Assembly (NCBI RefSeq): GCF_904846285.1
Contig: NZ_CAJHAD010000012.1
Coordinates: 34,972-98,971, forward strand
DNA from: Psychrobacter immobilis
GTDB lineage: Bacteria > Pseudomonadota > Gammaproteobacteria > Pseudomonadales > Moraxellaceae
Reading direction: 5' to 3'
DNA length: 64,000 nucleotides
Shown: piece after piece, positions 1 to 9,274 of the stretch
How the letters are laid out: every line of letters starts with the position of its first letter
Numbering within the stretch: the stretch's first letter is position 1
Translations under genes and position numbers: made by a program
The notes under the pieces: model-generated
Told to the model about the DNA's origin: nothing
Database searches by the model: none
What the model saw: the letters and a program-made list of their open reading frames with translations, nothing else

Positions 1-1263
1 GTTTTGCAAATCGGCAATCGGTAGCGCAGGCACGGTAATATGCAAGTCAATGCGATCAAGCAGCGGGCCTGATAGCTTGTCTTGATAACGTTTAATCTGC
101 TCAGGCCTGCAGCGACAACGTCCTGAAGCATCGCCATCGTAGCCACACGGACAAGGATTCATCGCTGCGACCAGTTGAAAGTTTGCTGGAAAGGTCATTT
201 GTGAGTTGGCACGGCTAATGGTGATTTGTTTGGCCTCTAACGGTTGGCGCAATACCTCTAGAACGCTGCGTTCAAATTCAGGCAGCTCGTCTAAAAATAA
301 AACGCCCTTGTTGGCAAGCGTAATCTCGCCAGGTTTGGGACGAGAACCACCACCGACCAATGCCACCGCAGATATAGTATGATGTACTTGGCGAAATGGC
401 CGCGTACCATAATCGTAGTCGCTGTCTGCCACTGAATAGGTACTGGCAACTTCTAATGCGTCTTCGTCACTCAAATCCGGCAAGATAGTTGGTAGCCGTG
501 ATGCCATCAAAGTCTTGCCGGAACCGGGTGGCCCGGTAAATAATAGCGAATGACCACCTGCAGCGGCTATCTCTAACGCCCGCCTCGCATGATGCTGACC
601 CTTTACATCGGCTAAATCTACTTTATAGCCAGCATGCTGCTGCGCCGGACCGGGCGTGACTATTTCCAATCTCTCAGTGGTTACGCTTAGGTCTGCTAAC
701 GACTGCAGATGACCACAAACTGCTTTTAGGCTTTGAGCGCCTAATATCTCGACGCCATCGACACGGCTTGCCTCTGCTCCATTATCAATCGGTACTATTA
801 ATTGCCGTAATTGCCGTAACTGGTGCGGCGCTTGTTCATCAGCTGTTGCAGTCTTTACCACTATCGACTCTGCTTTTATTGCCCGCGTCACCGCCAAGCT
901 ACCACTCACCTGTCGCAGCTCACCATTGAGCGCAAGCTCTCCAATAAACTCAAACCCTGACAATACTTCTGGCTCAAGTTGCCCGCTAGCGGCTAAAATA
1001 CCGATGGCAATAGGCAAATCTAATCTTGCGCCATCTTTTGGTAAGTCTGCTGGTGCTAGATTAATCGTCAAGCGCCGATTAGGGAACTGAAATCCTGAAT
1101 TCAGAATGGCAGAGCGCACCCTATCTTTACTTTCGCGTACGGCAGCAGCAGGCAAGCCGACAATGGTGAGCGCTGGCAAGCCTTGCGATAAATGCACCTC
1201 AATAATAACTTGCGGTGCATGCAGCCCAACGACTGAGCGCGTATACACTTGGGCAAATGACAT
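1..1263 (-). CDS. comM: ComM/YifB-family Mg-chelatase-like AAA+ ATPase, C-terminus cut off by window edge
   Basis: The frame is open from an ATG at 1263 down to base 1 (421 codons), so the last part of the gene lies outside the window. The N-terminus has the ChlI-like domain typical of YifB/ComM (start [14 protein letters not shown], then a [18 protein letters not shown] segment and [11 protein letters not shown]). A Walker A (GPPGSGKT) and Walker B-like LFLDELPEF follow, with the family cysteine motif NPCPCG and a CRC further on. ComM is a hexameric helicase that promotes branch migration during natural transformation. The dprA gene about 20 kb away is another transformation gene. No ribosome site stands out upstream of the start. 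Confidence 0.9.
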   Translation of the reverse strand, partial: MSFAQVYTRSVVGLHAPQVIIEVHLSQGLPALTIVGLPAAAVRESKDRVRSAILNSGFQFPNRRLTINLAPADLPKDGARLDLPIAIGILAASGQLEPEVLSGFEFIGELALNGELRQVSGSLAVTRAIKAESIVVKTATADEQAPHQLRQLRQLIVPIDNGAEASRVDGVEILGAQSLKAVCGHLQSLADLSVTTERLEIVTPGPAQQHAGYKVDLADVKGQHHARRALEIAAAGGHSLLFTGPPGSGKTLMASRLPTILPDLSDEDALEVASTYSVADSDYDYGTRPFRQVHHTISAVALVGGGSRPKPGEITLANKGVLFLDELPEFERSVLEVLRQPLEAKQITISRANSQMTFPANFQLVAAMNPCPCGYDGDASGRCRCRPEQIKRYQDKLSGPLLDRIDLHITVPALPIADLQN

Positions 1264-1619
1264 CGGCCTTTCCTAGTATAGTGATGAATCGATAATAAAG
1301 CATTATTAATAAGTGCGCAAATGTCGTGTTTTAATTTTTATTAATTCGTTTAAACAGTATTGTTCCTAGCCTATTATTTAGCTATATAAAACGAATTCAT
1401 TGCTATTTTTAAACCACATATCAGCCATTAATTCCCTTGGTTTATTCGCTAGCATAGAGGTTTAAAATTATTATATGATTGATAAATGCTTTTTAATTTA
1501 TCTTATATATCAAAAAATATAAGACCTAAAAAAAGTATGGCAATAAAAGGAATTTATTGACACTTAAAGCTTGATGGTGGGTTTTTGCCAGCGCTTTATA
1601 TAATCGTAATTAACCATGG
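1264..1619. other. 356-bp divergent intergenic region, A+T rich, no gene seen
   Basis: The gap separates the divergent comM-like gene and the acylase gene and must hold both promoters. It is strongly A+T rich. A short inverted repeat (CTTATAT at 1502-1508, ATATAAG at 1517-1523) and a TATAAT-like hexamer at 1599-1604 are visible. No well-spaced -35/-10 pair could be assigned, because the TTGACA at 1557-1562 is 36 bp from that TATAAT. Confidence 0.5.
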
Positions 1620-4130
1620 ATGGGTAAGATTATGAGCATCAACGTGCTTAATCGGCGTGTACACACACTCACGCTATTGACGATGGCAGTCTCGTTGGGA
1701 CTGTTTGGTTGTTCGGATAACGATAATTTTAATGGCAATATAGATAGCGACACTAGCGATAGTACCTATGCGGCTGATATTCAGCGCACTGAGTTTGGGA
1801 TACCGCACATCACCGCTAAGAACTATAAAGGCTTGGGTTACGGCGTCGGCTATGCCTTTGCCGAAGATAATATCTGCTCACTGGCACGCGAAATCGTGAT
1901 AGCGAAAGGTCAGAGTATGCGTTATTTGGGTGATAAAGGGGATGTTGATAGTGATGTCTTTTATACTTGGTATAATTCAGACGCTAAGCGTCAGCAATTT
2001 TTAGACGCGCAAGAGCCTGAGATTTTGGATGCGGTAGCAGGTTATGCCGCGGGTTATAGCCGCTATTTACGTGATAAAGGCGTCGACAATATCGATCCTG
2101 ACTGTGTTGGCGCTGAATGGGTTCGCGAAATCACTACCGATGATTTGCTAGCGCTTTACGGTAAGGCTAATTTGCGCGGTGGTCTATCAAATTTTATTAC
2201 GCCTATCGCCACTGCGACGCCGACTGTAGCAAACGGCATCATGGGCAGCTCTCGAATGCGTACGCTTTCTATAGAACCAGAGAACGATTTATCGTCAGAG
2301 TCTGCCGCTGATTTGGCCTCAGGTTTTGATTTTGATATGAAAACTATCAATGTGACTGATGGCGGCAGCAACGCCTATGCCTTTGGTAGCGAAGTCACTG
2401 GCACTAAGAGTGGTATCCTTTATGGCAATCCTCATGAGCCATGGGATGGTTTACAACGCTTTTATGAATTTCATGTGACGATGCCAGGCGAGCTTGACGT
2501 CATGGGAGCAGGACAGCAAGGACAGCCTTTCCCCAACATTGGCTTTAATAAAGACGTCGCTTGGAGTCATACGGTTTCTACCGCCAAACGTTTTACCCTT
2601 TATCAGCTCAGCCTAGTAGACGGCGACCCAATGAAGTACAACTATACCAATAGTGAAGGTGTGGTTGAGCAACGTGATATTAAAAAGGATGACGTCACCA
2701 TCCAACTGCCCAATAATAAGACGCTAGTAAGATCGGTTTATTCTTCACATTTTGGTCCTATGATAGCCGTCAATCAAGTCAATGGCTTATTGCCAGCTTG
2801 GGGCGCGAACAATATCGCCTTTACCATCCGTGATGCTGCGGCCGAAAATGCCCGCTCACTGAACCAGTGGCGCAGCATGAATAAAGCCACCAGTGTCGAG
2901 GACTTAGTTGATAGAATGCAAGATCAGGTTGGACTAGGATTTGTTAATACCATTGCCACCGACCGCTATGGTAAAGCGCTTTATGCTGACATCTCGACCG
3001 TGCCACATGTCACCGCTCAAAAACTCACAAGTTGTACTGCTGGCAAGCCTTATTTACAAGCCATCGTAAGTTTTGGTCTACCAGCATTAGATGGTAGCAA
3101 AGCGGATTGTGAATGGGGTAATGATGCCGATTCGCCGCAAGCAGGTATTTTTGGACGCTCAAATCTGCCTTTCTTAATTCGTGATGACTATGTGCTTAAC
3201 TCAAACGATACTTATTGGTTGAGTAATTTAGATGAGCCATTAACAGGATTTTCACCGCTGCTACGTCGTCGTTTAACGCTATTCCCTAGTGCAACTAGCC
3301 CAGAGGGCGTGCCACTTTCTTTGCGCACACGTATGGCATTTCAGCAGGTTTTAGACCGTCTTGATAACTCAGATAGCTTGGGTGGCAATACCTTTACCTT
3401 AGACAATATGCAAGACGTCGTTTATGGCAATCGTAGCGATGCTGCCGAGTTGGTTCTTGATGATGTTTTAGCAGATTGTAACGCAAACTCTATGTTGCCT
3501 CTGACAGGTGGCGGAACTATCGATGGCAAACAAGCCTGTAGCATCTTGAGTAATTGGGATCGTCGCAACAACATCGATAGCCGAGGCGCGCATGTGTTTA
3601 GAGAGTTTTGGGGCAAAGCTGGTTTTACCGAATATACAAATGATTCGTTTAAAGTACCCTTTAACGAGGCAGACCCTGTCAATACGCCGCGCGAGCTAAA
3701 AATAACCGCACAGACTCGCCAAGCCTTGGGCGATGCGATTGCCTATTTCCAAAATAAGGGCATTGCACTTGATGCAAGCTTGGGTGAACTACAATATGTA
3801 CTAGATGCTGGCAAGAACAATCAGCGCATTCCTATGCATGGTGGTTATGGTAGCGAAGGTATCTTTAACGTTGCACGAGGTGCAGGAGTTAATGAGGCTG
3901 GAAACTATATTATTAATAATGGGCCAACTTATATGCAAACGGTGACTTTTGATGACAAAGGTCCTATCGTAGAGGCGCTGCTTGCCTATTCACAATCAGG
4001 AGATACTACGCGCCCTTACCATCGAGATCAGACTCGTCGTTACTCGAAAAAAGAGTGGATTCGCGTGCCTTTTAGCACTAGTGAAATTGCTGCGCAAGCC
4101 GTTGGTAATAAGCTTCAACTAAGGGAATAA
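1620..4130 (+). CDS. Penicillin acylase family lipoprotein (acyl-homoserine-lactone acylase-like Ntn hydrolase)
   Basis: This 836-residue protein is the size of QuiP/PvdQ-type acylases (roughly 760-850). The N-terminus is a lipoprotein signal (hydrophobic LTLLTMAVSLGLFGC, lipid cysteine near residue 31), so it is probably anchored in the outer membrane or periplasm. After an alpha-chain-like segment comes GGSNAYAFG. Its serine (about residue 250) is the expected N-terminal nucleophile exposed by autocleavage, and NPHEPW follows as in the family. Such enzymes hydrolyse amide bonds of N-acyl homoserine lactones, beta-lactams or other acyl amides; the substrate here is unknown. The second ATG at 1632 is an equally plausible start. 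The gene stands alone with its own terminator. Confidence 0.88.
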   Translation: MGKIMSINVLNRRVHTLTLLTMAVSLGLFGCSDNDNFNGNIDSDTSDSTYAADIQRTEFGIPHITAKNYKGLGYGVGYAFAEDNICSLAREIVIAKGQSMRYLGDKGDVDSDVFYTWYNSDAKRQQFLDAQEPEILDAVAGYAAGYSRYLRDKGVDNIDPDCVGAEWVREITTDDLLALYGKANLRGGLSNFITPIATATPTVANGIMGSSRMRTLSIEPENDLSSESAADLASGFDFDMKTINVTDGGSNAYAFGSEVTGTKSGILYGNPHEPWDGLQRFYEFHVTMPGELDVMGAGQQGQPFPNIGFNKDVAWSHTVSTAKRFTLYQLSLVDGDPMKYNYTNSEGVVEQRDIKKDDVTIQLPNNKTLVRSVYSSHFGPMIAVNQVNGLLPAWGANNIAFTIRDAAAENARSLNQWRSMNKATSVEDLVDRMQDQVGLGFVNTIATDRYGKALYADISTVPHVTAQKLTSCTAGKPYLQAIVSFGLPALDGSKADCEWGNDADSPQAGIFGRSNLPFLIRDDYVLNSNDTYWLSNLDEPLTGFSPLLRRRLTLFPSATSPEGVPLSLRTRMAFQQVLDRLDNSDSLGGNTFTLDNMQDVVYGNRSDAAELVLDDVLADCNANSMLPLTGGGTIDGKQACSILSNWDRRNNIDSRGAHVFREFWGKAGFTEYTNDSFKVPFNEADPVNTPRELKITAQTRQALGDAIAYFQNKGIALDASLGELQYVLDAGKNNQRIPMHGGYGSEGIFNVARGAGVNEAGNYIINNGPTYMQTVTFDDKGPIVEALLAYSQSGDTTRPYHRDQTRRYSKKEWIRVPFSTSEIAAQAVGNKLQLRE

Positions 4131-4154
4131 AATTAGAGTCATTTTTGATATTAA

Positions 4155-4191
4155 TAAAAAAGACTTTAGGTTAATCCTGGAGTCTTTTTTT
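4155..4191 (+). terminator. Rho-independent terminator after the acylase gene
   Basis: Stem AAAAGACTTTAGG / TCCTGGAGTCTTTT with a short TTAA loop region, followed by a run of T, 25 bp after the stop codon. Confidence 0.8.
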
Positions 4192-4284
4192 ATTCCAGAT
4201 AACAATACAACTTTATGGGTATATACGAAAACTTGCCGTCCATGCCACTATAACCAATGATTTGTTATACTGCTTATCACCTAT

Positions 4285-4349
4285 TTAGCGTTACTACTTA
4301 GCGTTAATATTTAGCATCGATATTTAACAGGACCATTTAGCTTACTTAA
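4285..4349. repeat. Five degenerate 13-bp direct repeats upstream of hemN
   Basis: TTAGC/TTAAC cores start at 4285, 4298, 4311, 4324 and 4337, exactly 13 bp apart. The first two units share TTAGCGTTA, and later units are degenerate but keep the T-T-A-(G/A)-C core in register. The array lies in the acylase-hemN gap, about 160 bp before the hemN start. The function is unknown. Confidence 0.6.
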
Positions 4350-4509
4350 TGAGCCATATAGCTTGTCTTAACGCAACTCAGAGCAACCTAATTTCTAGCA
4401 AAAATGTATTTAGAAAATCCCACTTAGCAAAGCAATTATCCGAATAAAAAAGCCATGCGCTCATCGCGTAAATAATGGCGATTTATACCGTCAAACCGAG
4501 GAATCTTGC

Positions 4510-6054
4510 ATGTCAGAACCATCCGATCTCAATAGCGCCCAAAACCCTTCTTCGCTTACCAACGAGCAGCCTACAACAGCACGCCCTGTAGTTGAGACGC
4601 CCAATCCATATGCCAGTACCCGTGGTAGCATTACTAGTAAGCAGCTACCCGCATTCGACGAAGAGATTATTAATAAATACAATCGTTCAGGGCCACGCTA
4701 TACCTCCTACCCGACCGCTTTAGAATTCTCACCGATGCCAGCAGGTCTTGAGACCAAAATTCTACAAGAGCGCGAAGCCCATGCACCTCTATCGCTCTAT
4801 TTTCATATACCGTTTTGTCGCCACCTTTGCTATTACTGTGCTTGTAATAAAATTATTACCAAAAAAAATAGCGATGCCGGCGATTATCTAGAATATTTGA
4901 TGGCGGAAATTAAGCACAAACGTAGCTTATTAAAAACACCAGCAGACGGTAAAAAACCACTGGTCAAACAGCTACATTTTGGTGGTGGTACGCCAACCTT
5001 TCTACAAGATAATGAGTTGATACAACTTTGGGAATTTTTACAGACCCAGTTTGAATTTCTGCCAGAAGACCAAGGCGATTACTCTATTGAAATCGACCCG
5101 CGCGAGCTGGGCCACGAGACATTAACAGTACTGCGCAACTTGGGTTTTAACCGCGTCAGTTTGGGCGTGCAAGACTTAGATGACAAAGTACAAATCGCGG
5201 TCAACCGCATAAATTCTGCCGAGCTCATTGAGAATGTGCTTTCTGAAGCGCGTAGATTGGGCTTCCATTCTACTAACGTTGATCTGATTTACGGCTTACC
5301 ACATCAAACGCCAACGACCTTAGATAAAACAGTACGCCGCATTATCGAGATGGCACCCGACCGCTTATCGGTCTTTAATTATGCCCATCTGCCTGAGCGC
5401 TTTAAATCTCAACGCCAAATCAAAGAGGCAGATTTACCGACACCAGCTGCCAAACTTACGATGCTCGGTAATACCATCAATACCTTGAGCGAAGCTGGTT
5501 ATCAATATATTGGTATCGACCATTTTGCCAAACCTGATGATGAGCTTGCTATCGCCCAGCGCGAAGGTAAGTTGCATCGTAATTTTCAGGGTTATACCAT
5601 CATGGGCGATTGCGATTTATTAGGCTTTGGGGTGTCGTCAATCAGCCAAATCTCTAATGCCAATAGCAGCTATATCCTACAAAATCATACGGATTTGCAG
5701 GTATATAAAGAAAATGTTGATGCGGCTCGCGATAATCCAACCATCATGCCCGCGGTCAATGTCATTAAGACCTCGATTAAAGATCGTCTGCGTGAATACG
5801 TGATTATGAATTTATTGTGTCACGACTATATCGATTTCAGAGACGTCAATCAGAAGTTCGGTATCGATGCCATTACCTACTTTATTGAGGAAATTCAGCA
5901 ACTGGGTCAAATGCAAGACGACCGCCTGATTGATATGGATGCTGCTGGTATTCGCGTCCTGCCAAAAGGTCGACTATTAGGTCGTAATGTCGCCATGGTG
6001 TTTGATGAGTATCTTGAGAAAAAACATAAAAATCGCTTTTCTAAAGTTATTTAA
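4510..6054 (+). CDS. hemN: Oxygen-independent coproporphyrinogen III dehydrogenase
   Basis: A radical-SAM enzyme that converts coproporphyrinogen III to protoporphyrinogen IX in haem synthesis without oxygen; cytosolic. The CxxxCxxC cluster motif is at Cys103, Cys107 and Cys110, followed by Cys112 within ACNK as in true HemN rather than HemW. It is preceded by YFHIPFC. A glycine-rich FGGGTPTFL follows, and YTIMGDCDLLGFGVSSIS matches the family. At 514 residues it is about 55 longer than Escherichia coli HemN, mostly because of a polar Ser/Pro-rich N-terminal extension of about 50 residues. The start is supported by GAGGAAT about 6 bp upstream of the ATG. Confidence 0.95.
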   Translation: MSEPSDLNSAQNPSSLTNEQPTTARPVVETPNPYASTRGSITSKQLPAFDEEIINKYNRSGPRYTSYPTALEFSPMPAGLETKILQEREAHAPLSLYFHIPFCRHLCYYCACNKIITKKNSDAGDYLEYLMAEIKHKRSLLKTPADGKKPLVKQLHFGGGTPTFLQDNELIQLWEFLQTQFEFLPEDQGDYSIEIDPRELGHETLTVLRNLGFNRVSLGVQDLDDKVQIAVNRINSAELIENVLSEARRLGFHSTNVDLIYGLPHQTPTTLDKTVRRIIEMAPDRLSVFNYAHLPERFKSQRQIKEADLPTPAAKLTMLGNTINTLSEAGYQYIGIDHFAKPDDELAIAQREGKLHRNFQGYTIMGDCDLLGFGVSSISQISNANSSYILQNHTDLQVYKENVDAARDNPTIMPAVNVIKTSIKDRLREYVIMNLLCHDYIDFRDVNQKFGIDAITYFIEEIQQLGQMQDDRLIDMDAAGIRVLPKGRLLGRNVAMVFDEYLEKKHKNRFSKVI

Positions 6055-6082
6055 AGTGTATTGATTAAGCCATAGAAAATAA

Positions 6083-6111
6083 AAAAAGACCTCACGCGCG
6101 AGGTCTTTTTT
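6083..6111. terminator. Bidirectional terminator between hemN and the phytase-like gene
   Basis: Perfect stem AAAAAGACCTC / GAGGTCTTTTT with a 6-base loop, between two convergent genes. Confidence 0.85.
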
Positions 6112-6171
6112 ATGGTTTGCAATCAATGGGACTTTTTTATAGTAAATGAATTTATGTTAAATCAGGCCGCT

Positions 6172-7548
6172 TTACTCTGTCGGCATCACAATATATAGTC
6201 GATTGGCATCTATTATCGTTTTTTCTTTATCGAGATATTTTTGTTCAACGCTACTTTTTGGATTGATTATATCTGTATCTGTCATCGCAAAATCATCATC
6301 GTTGAGCAAACCTAATGAGCCATCTTGCCGTAGCCACAAGCCTTCAAGTTTATCATGCGGATACTCTAAGCTCGCTAAGACATCGACGACCAAGGTTTTT
6401 TTAACGGGCGTGATGTTTATGTTTTCAAGCATTTGCCAGTTTTCTTCGTCAGTGGCAATCAACTGCTCAAGTGTTTGGCTATTAGTGGTCAAACCAAGCG
6501 TATCGTCCTGTTTAACACTTTCATCATTTAAAATAGTTTCAATATCTGTTGCTTGCGCGATATCTACTTTATAAATGAGTTTTTGTGCCGATTCATCTTG
6601 TAGCGGAAACTTACGATCATGTTCTATCAAATAAAACTTATGGTCACTAAGCGCCACGATGCCAGAAGTGACGTGCTGTGAATTATCCAATCGATATAAA
6701 TACTGCGCTATTTGCCCCGAAAATAAATTAATCGTGACCATACGTACCAAACTAGAGATACGCCCTGACTTATCGGGATTGTCCATGGATGACTCCATGA
6801 TACCGACCAGCGTGCTTTGGTCGGGCGTAATCGTTAACGCCTCCATACCGCGATTGGCACGGCGTTTGGTAAACTCTGTCGGTAACAAAAGTGTCTTACC
6901 ATCAACCATCACATTATTACGCTCATCACTGGCAAAAGCATTGATACGCCCAATTTCTAACCCATTGGCATCATAATGCACAAGGTGCGGACCATATTCA
7001 TCACTGATCCAAAAACTGCCATCTTTGAGCGCTGCCAACCCTTCAGGATCCAAACCATTAATATCGGTTTTGATAGGATTGTTCACTGCATCAAAAGGCA
7101 GGCTTGGATTGACCGTCATCGGCTGACCATTAACATCATAAGGTACTTCATTAGTGCCGCCAAAAGCCTTTGGGTTTGGTAAGCCGGAGATAGGATTGCC
7201 ACTGCTATCTTTTAGAATTATTTCTTTTACTTTGATAATTTTGCCATCAGCTTGTAATTCAAACAGTCCAATAGATGGCGTATAGTTTGGTACGAGAAAC
7301 TGCTTACCTTTACCATCAATCCCGTCAAAGTCGGCATTAGGACCACGATCGGTAAGGGCATAAAATTGATTAGCATTGGTTGGATGTGCCGCAGCATCTG
7401 AACCGTAGCCACCACCACGAATTTCTAACCTGCGCTCAGGATAAGCGGCATTGATATGCGTCGCATCAAGCACGGTATAAGGTAAGGGGCTACCTTGAGG
7501 AAATTCATTCATAGCAATAATTGCAGCATTTATATCTTGCGTGGTCAT
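6172..7548 (-). CDS. Esterase-like activity of phytase family protein
   Basis: The protein resembles the phytase-like esterase family (PF13449-type beta-propeller): repeated segments such as YALTDRGPN, DPEGLAALKDGSFWISDEYGP, and EALTITPDQSTLVGIMES are characteristic. The real substrate of this family is mostly undetermined. I chose the ATG at 7548 rather than the one 15 bp upstream, because AGGA lies about 9 bp before it and the upstream ATG overlaps that sequence. This gives 458 residues. Neither start gives a signal peptide, although many relatives are exported. Transcription converges on hemN. Confidence 0.75.
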   Translation of the reverse strand: MTTQDINAAIIAMNEFPQGSPLPYTVLDATHINAAYPERRLEIRGGGYGSDAAAHPTNANQFYALTDRGPNADFDGIDGKGKQFLVPNYTPSIGLFELQADGKIIKVKEIILKDSSGNPISGLPNPKAFGGTNEVPYDVNGQPMTVNPSLPFDAVNNPIKTDINGLDPEGLAALKDGSFWISDEYGPHLVHYDANGLEIGRINAFASDERNNVMVDGKTLLLPTEFTKRRANRGMEALTITPDQSTLVGIMESSMDNPDKSGRISSLVRMVTINLFSGQIAQYLYRLDNSQHVTSGIVALSDHKFYLIEHDRKFPLQDESAQKLIYKVDIAQATDIETILNDESVKQDDTLGLTTNSQTLEQLIATDEENWQMLENINITPVKKTLVVDVLASLEYPHDKLEGLWLRQDGSLGLLNDDDFAMTDTDIINPKSSVEQKYLDKEKTIIDANRLYIVMPTE

Positions 7549-7661
7549 TATTATTTTCCTCATTTATTTATTTATTTTGATAGGCGTATTTTTATTATTA
7601 AATAAAAAAAATATCGCAGGCTAAAAAACTACTGAGATGATTATGTATAAATTAAAGTTAA

Positions 7662-7700
7662 AAAAATAGTCAGCACGTAAAACGCTCACTGACTATTTTT
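7662..7700 (-). terminator. Terminator after qmcA
   Basis: Twelve-base arms AAAAATAGTCAG / CTGACTATTTTT with a 15-base loop, just beyond the qmcA stop codon. Confidence 0.75.
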
Positions 7701-7734
7701 ATAACAGATTTAAATACGCTTAAAACATGCTTAG

Positions 7735-8595
7735 TTAAACTTTAAGCTTATCACCTACCATGCCTTTGATTGTACTTAGAATGTCAGCGGGTAGTACCAC
7801 CATTTTCGCGTTATCGGACTCCGCCAACTGGCGAATCGATTTGATATATTGCTCACCCAATAAGTAGACGATTGGCATCTCTTCCGTGCCCATTGCCGCT
7901 GTAATCAGACGAATAGACTCCTCTGAACCTTTCGCCAACACCACTTGCGCTTCAGCATCACGGCGTGACGCTTCTAAGCGACCATCGGCTTCTAAGATAG
8001 CGGCTTGCTTTTGCCCATCAGCACGGGTGACGGTGGCACGGCGTAGACGCTCTGCTGCTGCCTGCTCTTCCATCGACGCTTGCATGGTCTGCGAAGGGTT
8101 AATATCTTGGATTTCTACCGTTTTTAGGGTAATCCCCCAATCAGCGATATCCTCTGAGATGGCATATTTCAATTTGGTTTTGATTTCATCACGGCTCGAC
8201 AAAGCGCTGTCTAAATCCATCTCACCAATGATTGAACGCAAAGATGTCTGTACCAAATTTCGAATACCGTACTCATAATCTTCGATACCATAAACCGCTT
8301 TATCAGGACGGACGATATTAATATAAGCAACGGCGTTGGCGATAATCACCACGTTGTCTCGCGTAATAACTTCTTGCGAGGGAATATCAAGCACGATATC
8401 TTTAGTCGTGACTTTATAAGCCACATTGTCGACATAAGGGATGATAAGGTTTAATCCAGGCTCTAGGGTTTGGCTATATTTACCGAGTCTCTGAACCACC
8501 CATTTATAGCCTTGTGGGACAATCCGTACGCCTTTAAATACTGTAAGTACGACCAGTATAACTAGAACCATCATAACAATACTAAAACTTCCCAT
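7735..8595 (-). CDS. qmcA: SPFH/band-7 (stomatin-like) membrane protein, QmcA type
   Basis: A 286-residue SPFH-domain protein. One N-terminal membrane segment (about residues 4-20) is followed by the band-7 signature VPQGYKWVVQRLGKYSQTL and NLIIPYVD. A charged alanine-rich coiled coil (QAAAERLRRATVTRADGQ) follows, and then a C-terminal conserved tail. These proteins oligomerise in the inner membrane and scaffold membrane proteins or proteases. It lies 15 bp downstream of an NfeD-family gene, the usual partner for this clade, so the two are almost certainly one operon. Confidence 0.9.
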   Translation of the reverse strand: MGSFSIVMMVLVILVVLTVFKGVRIVPQGYKWVVQRLGKYSQTLEPGLNLIIPYVDNVAYKVTTKDIVLDIPSQEVITRDNVVIIANAVAYINIVRPDKAVYGIEDYEYGIRNLVQTSLRSIIGEMDLDSALSSRDEIKTKLKYAISEDIADWGITLKTVEIQDINPSQTMQASMEEQAAAERLRRATVTRADGQKQAAILEADGRLEASRRDAEAQVVLAKGSEESIRLITAAMGTEEMPIVYLLGEQYIKSIRQLAESDNAKMVVLPADILSTIKGMVGDKLKV

Positions 8596-8610
8596 ATTCC
8601 ACCCCTATTA

Positions 8611-9105
8611 TTATATTTGACTGTTTTTATTCATCATTGCTTGTGACGTCATCGTACTGACAATCAGCTCATTGCCCACGATATCTGTTACCATCACTCT
8701 ATCACCGACTGCCACTTGCTCTCCGCGCGTACGGCACATCCATTCGGCGGCACCAACAATAGGCACACTAAAGCGCACCATACCTGCTCTATCTGGCTGT
8801 GGTGCTAAGATAATCATACCGGTCTCACCGATAATCACACTACCTCCCAATCCTGCTTTAGTACGATCAACAGAAAGTGGCTTGATAAATTTGAACCATG
8901 CCAATAAAAATATAGCTGAAAGTATCAACCAAATAATGATTTGTACGGATACAGAGATAGGTATCAACCATGAGAGGGCGGCAATAATAATAGCCGCGGC
9001 CCCAAACCAAAGGCTGGCAAACGTCGGCACAAACATCTCGACGATTAGCAACAAAAAGCCTAATACCAGCCAGTGCCAAGGTTCAAGCATCCAAAGCATC
9101 TCCAT
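8611..9105 (-). CDS. NfeD-family membrane protein
   Basis: A short NfeD protein (164 residues from the chosen start). It has three to four hydrophobic helices (WHWLVLGFLLLIVEMF, a glycine/alanine-rich segment, IIWLILSAIFLLAWF), followed by a C-terminal OB-fold of about 60 residues (GETGMIILAPQPDRAGMVRF, ending DIVGNELIVS). The longer frame opens at 9165. The ATG at 9105 is preferred because AGGGAA precedes it and the extra 20 residues are poorly hydrophobic. It is paired with the stomatin-like gene; the pair is a known membrane-organisation module of unclear exact role. Confidence 0.85.
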   Translation of the reverse strand: MEMLWMLEPWHWLVLGFLLLIVEMFVPTFASLWFGAAAIIIAALSWLIPISVSVQIIIWLILSAIFLLAWFKFIKPLSVDRTKAGLGGSVIIGETGMIILAPQPDRAGMVRFSVPIVGAAEWMCRTRGEQVAVGDRVMVTDIVGNELIVSTMTSQAMMNKNSQI

Positions 9106-9190
9106 TATTGTTATATTCCCTATTCTTGCCAAACTAGCTTTCAATGTAGCACATTTTGTTATCAAACAACGCCTTAAAAGTTATACGCAT

Positions 9191-9222
9191 AAAAAAACGG
9201 CCACCGAAGTGATCGTTTTATT
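9191..9222 (-). terminator. Terminator after the first barrel gene
   Basis: Imperfect stem AAAACGGCCAC / GTGATCGTTTT with A and T flanks. It is nearly the same sequence as the terminator at 9978-10009. Confidence 0.7.
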
Positions 9223-9274
9223 TATTCAACTGATTTAACTTTGCAAATAGTAAAGCTAAAAACCTAGACTTATA

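Larger units (their letters stand above)
4131..4509. other. 379-bp intergenic region before hemN
   Basis: It holds the acylase terminator at its left end and the 13-bp repeat array in the middle. I see no gene and no recognisable FNR box (TTGAT-N4-ATCAA) although hemN genes are often oxygen-regulated. Confidence 0.5.

Noticed and set aside
4131..4509. FNR-type site upstream of hemN
   Set aside because: No TTGAT-N4-ATCAA sequence was found; the repeats there have a different core.
8672..9238. A 188-codon plus-strand reading frame
   Set aside because: It runs antisense to nfeD, whose protein has clear membrane helices and operon partner qmcA. Composition is that of a shadow frame.
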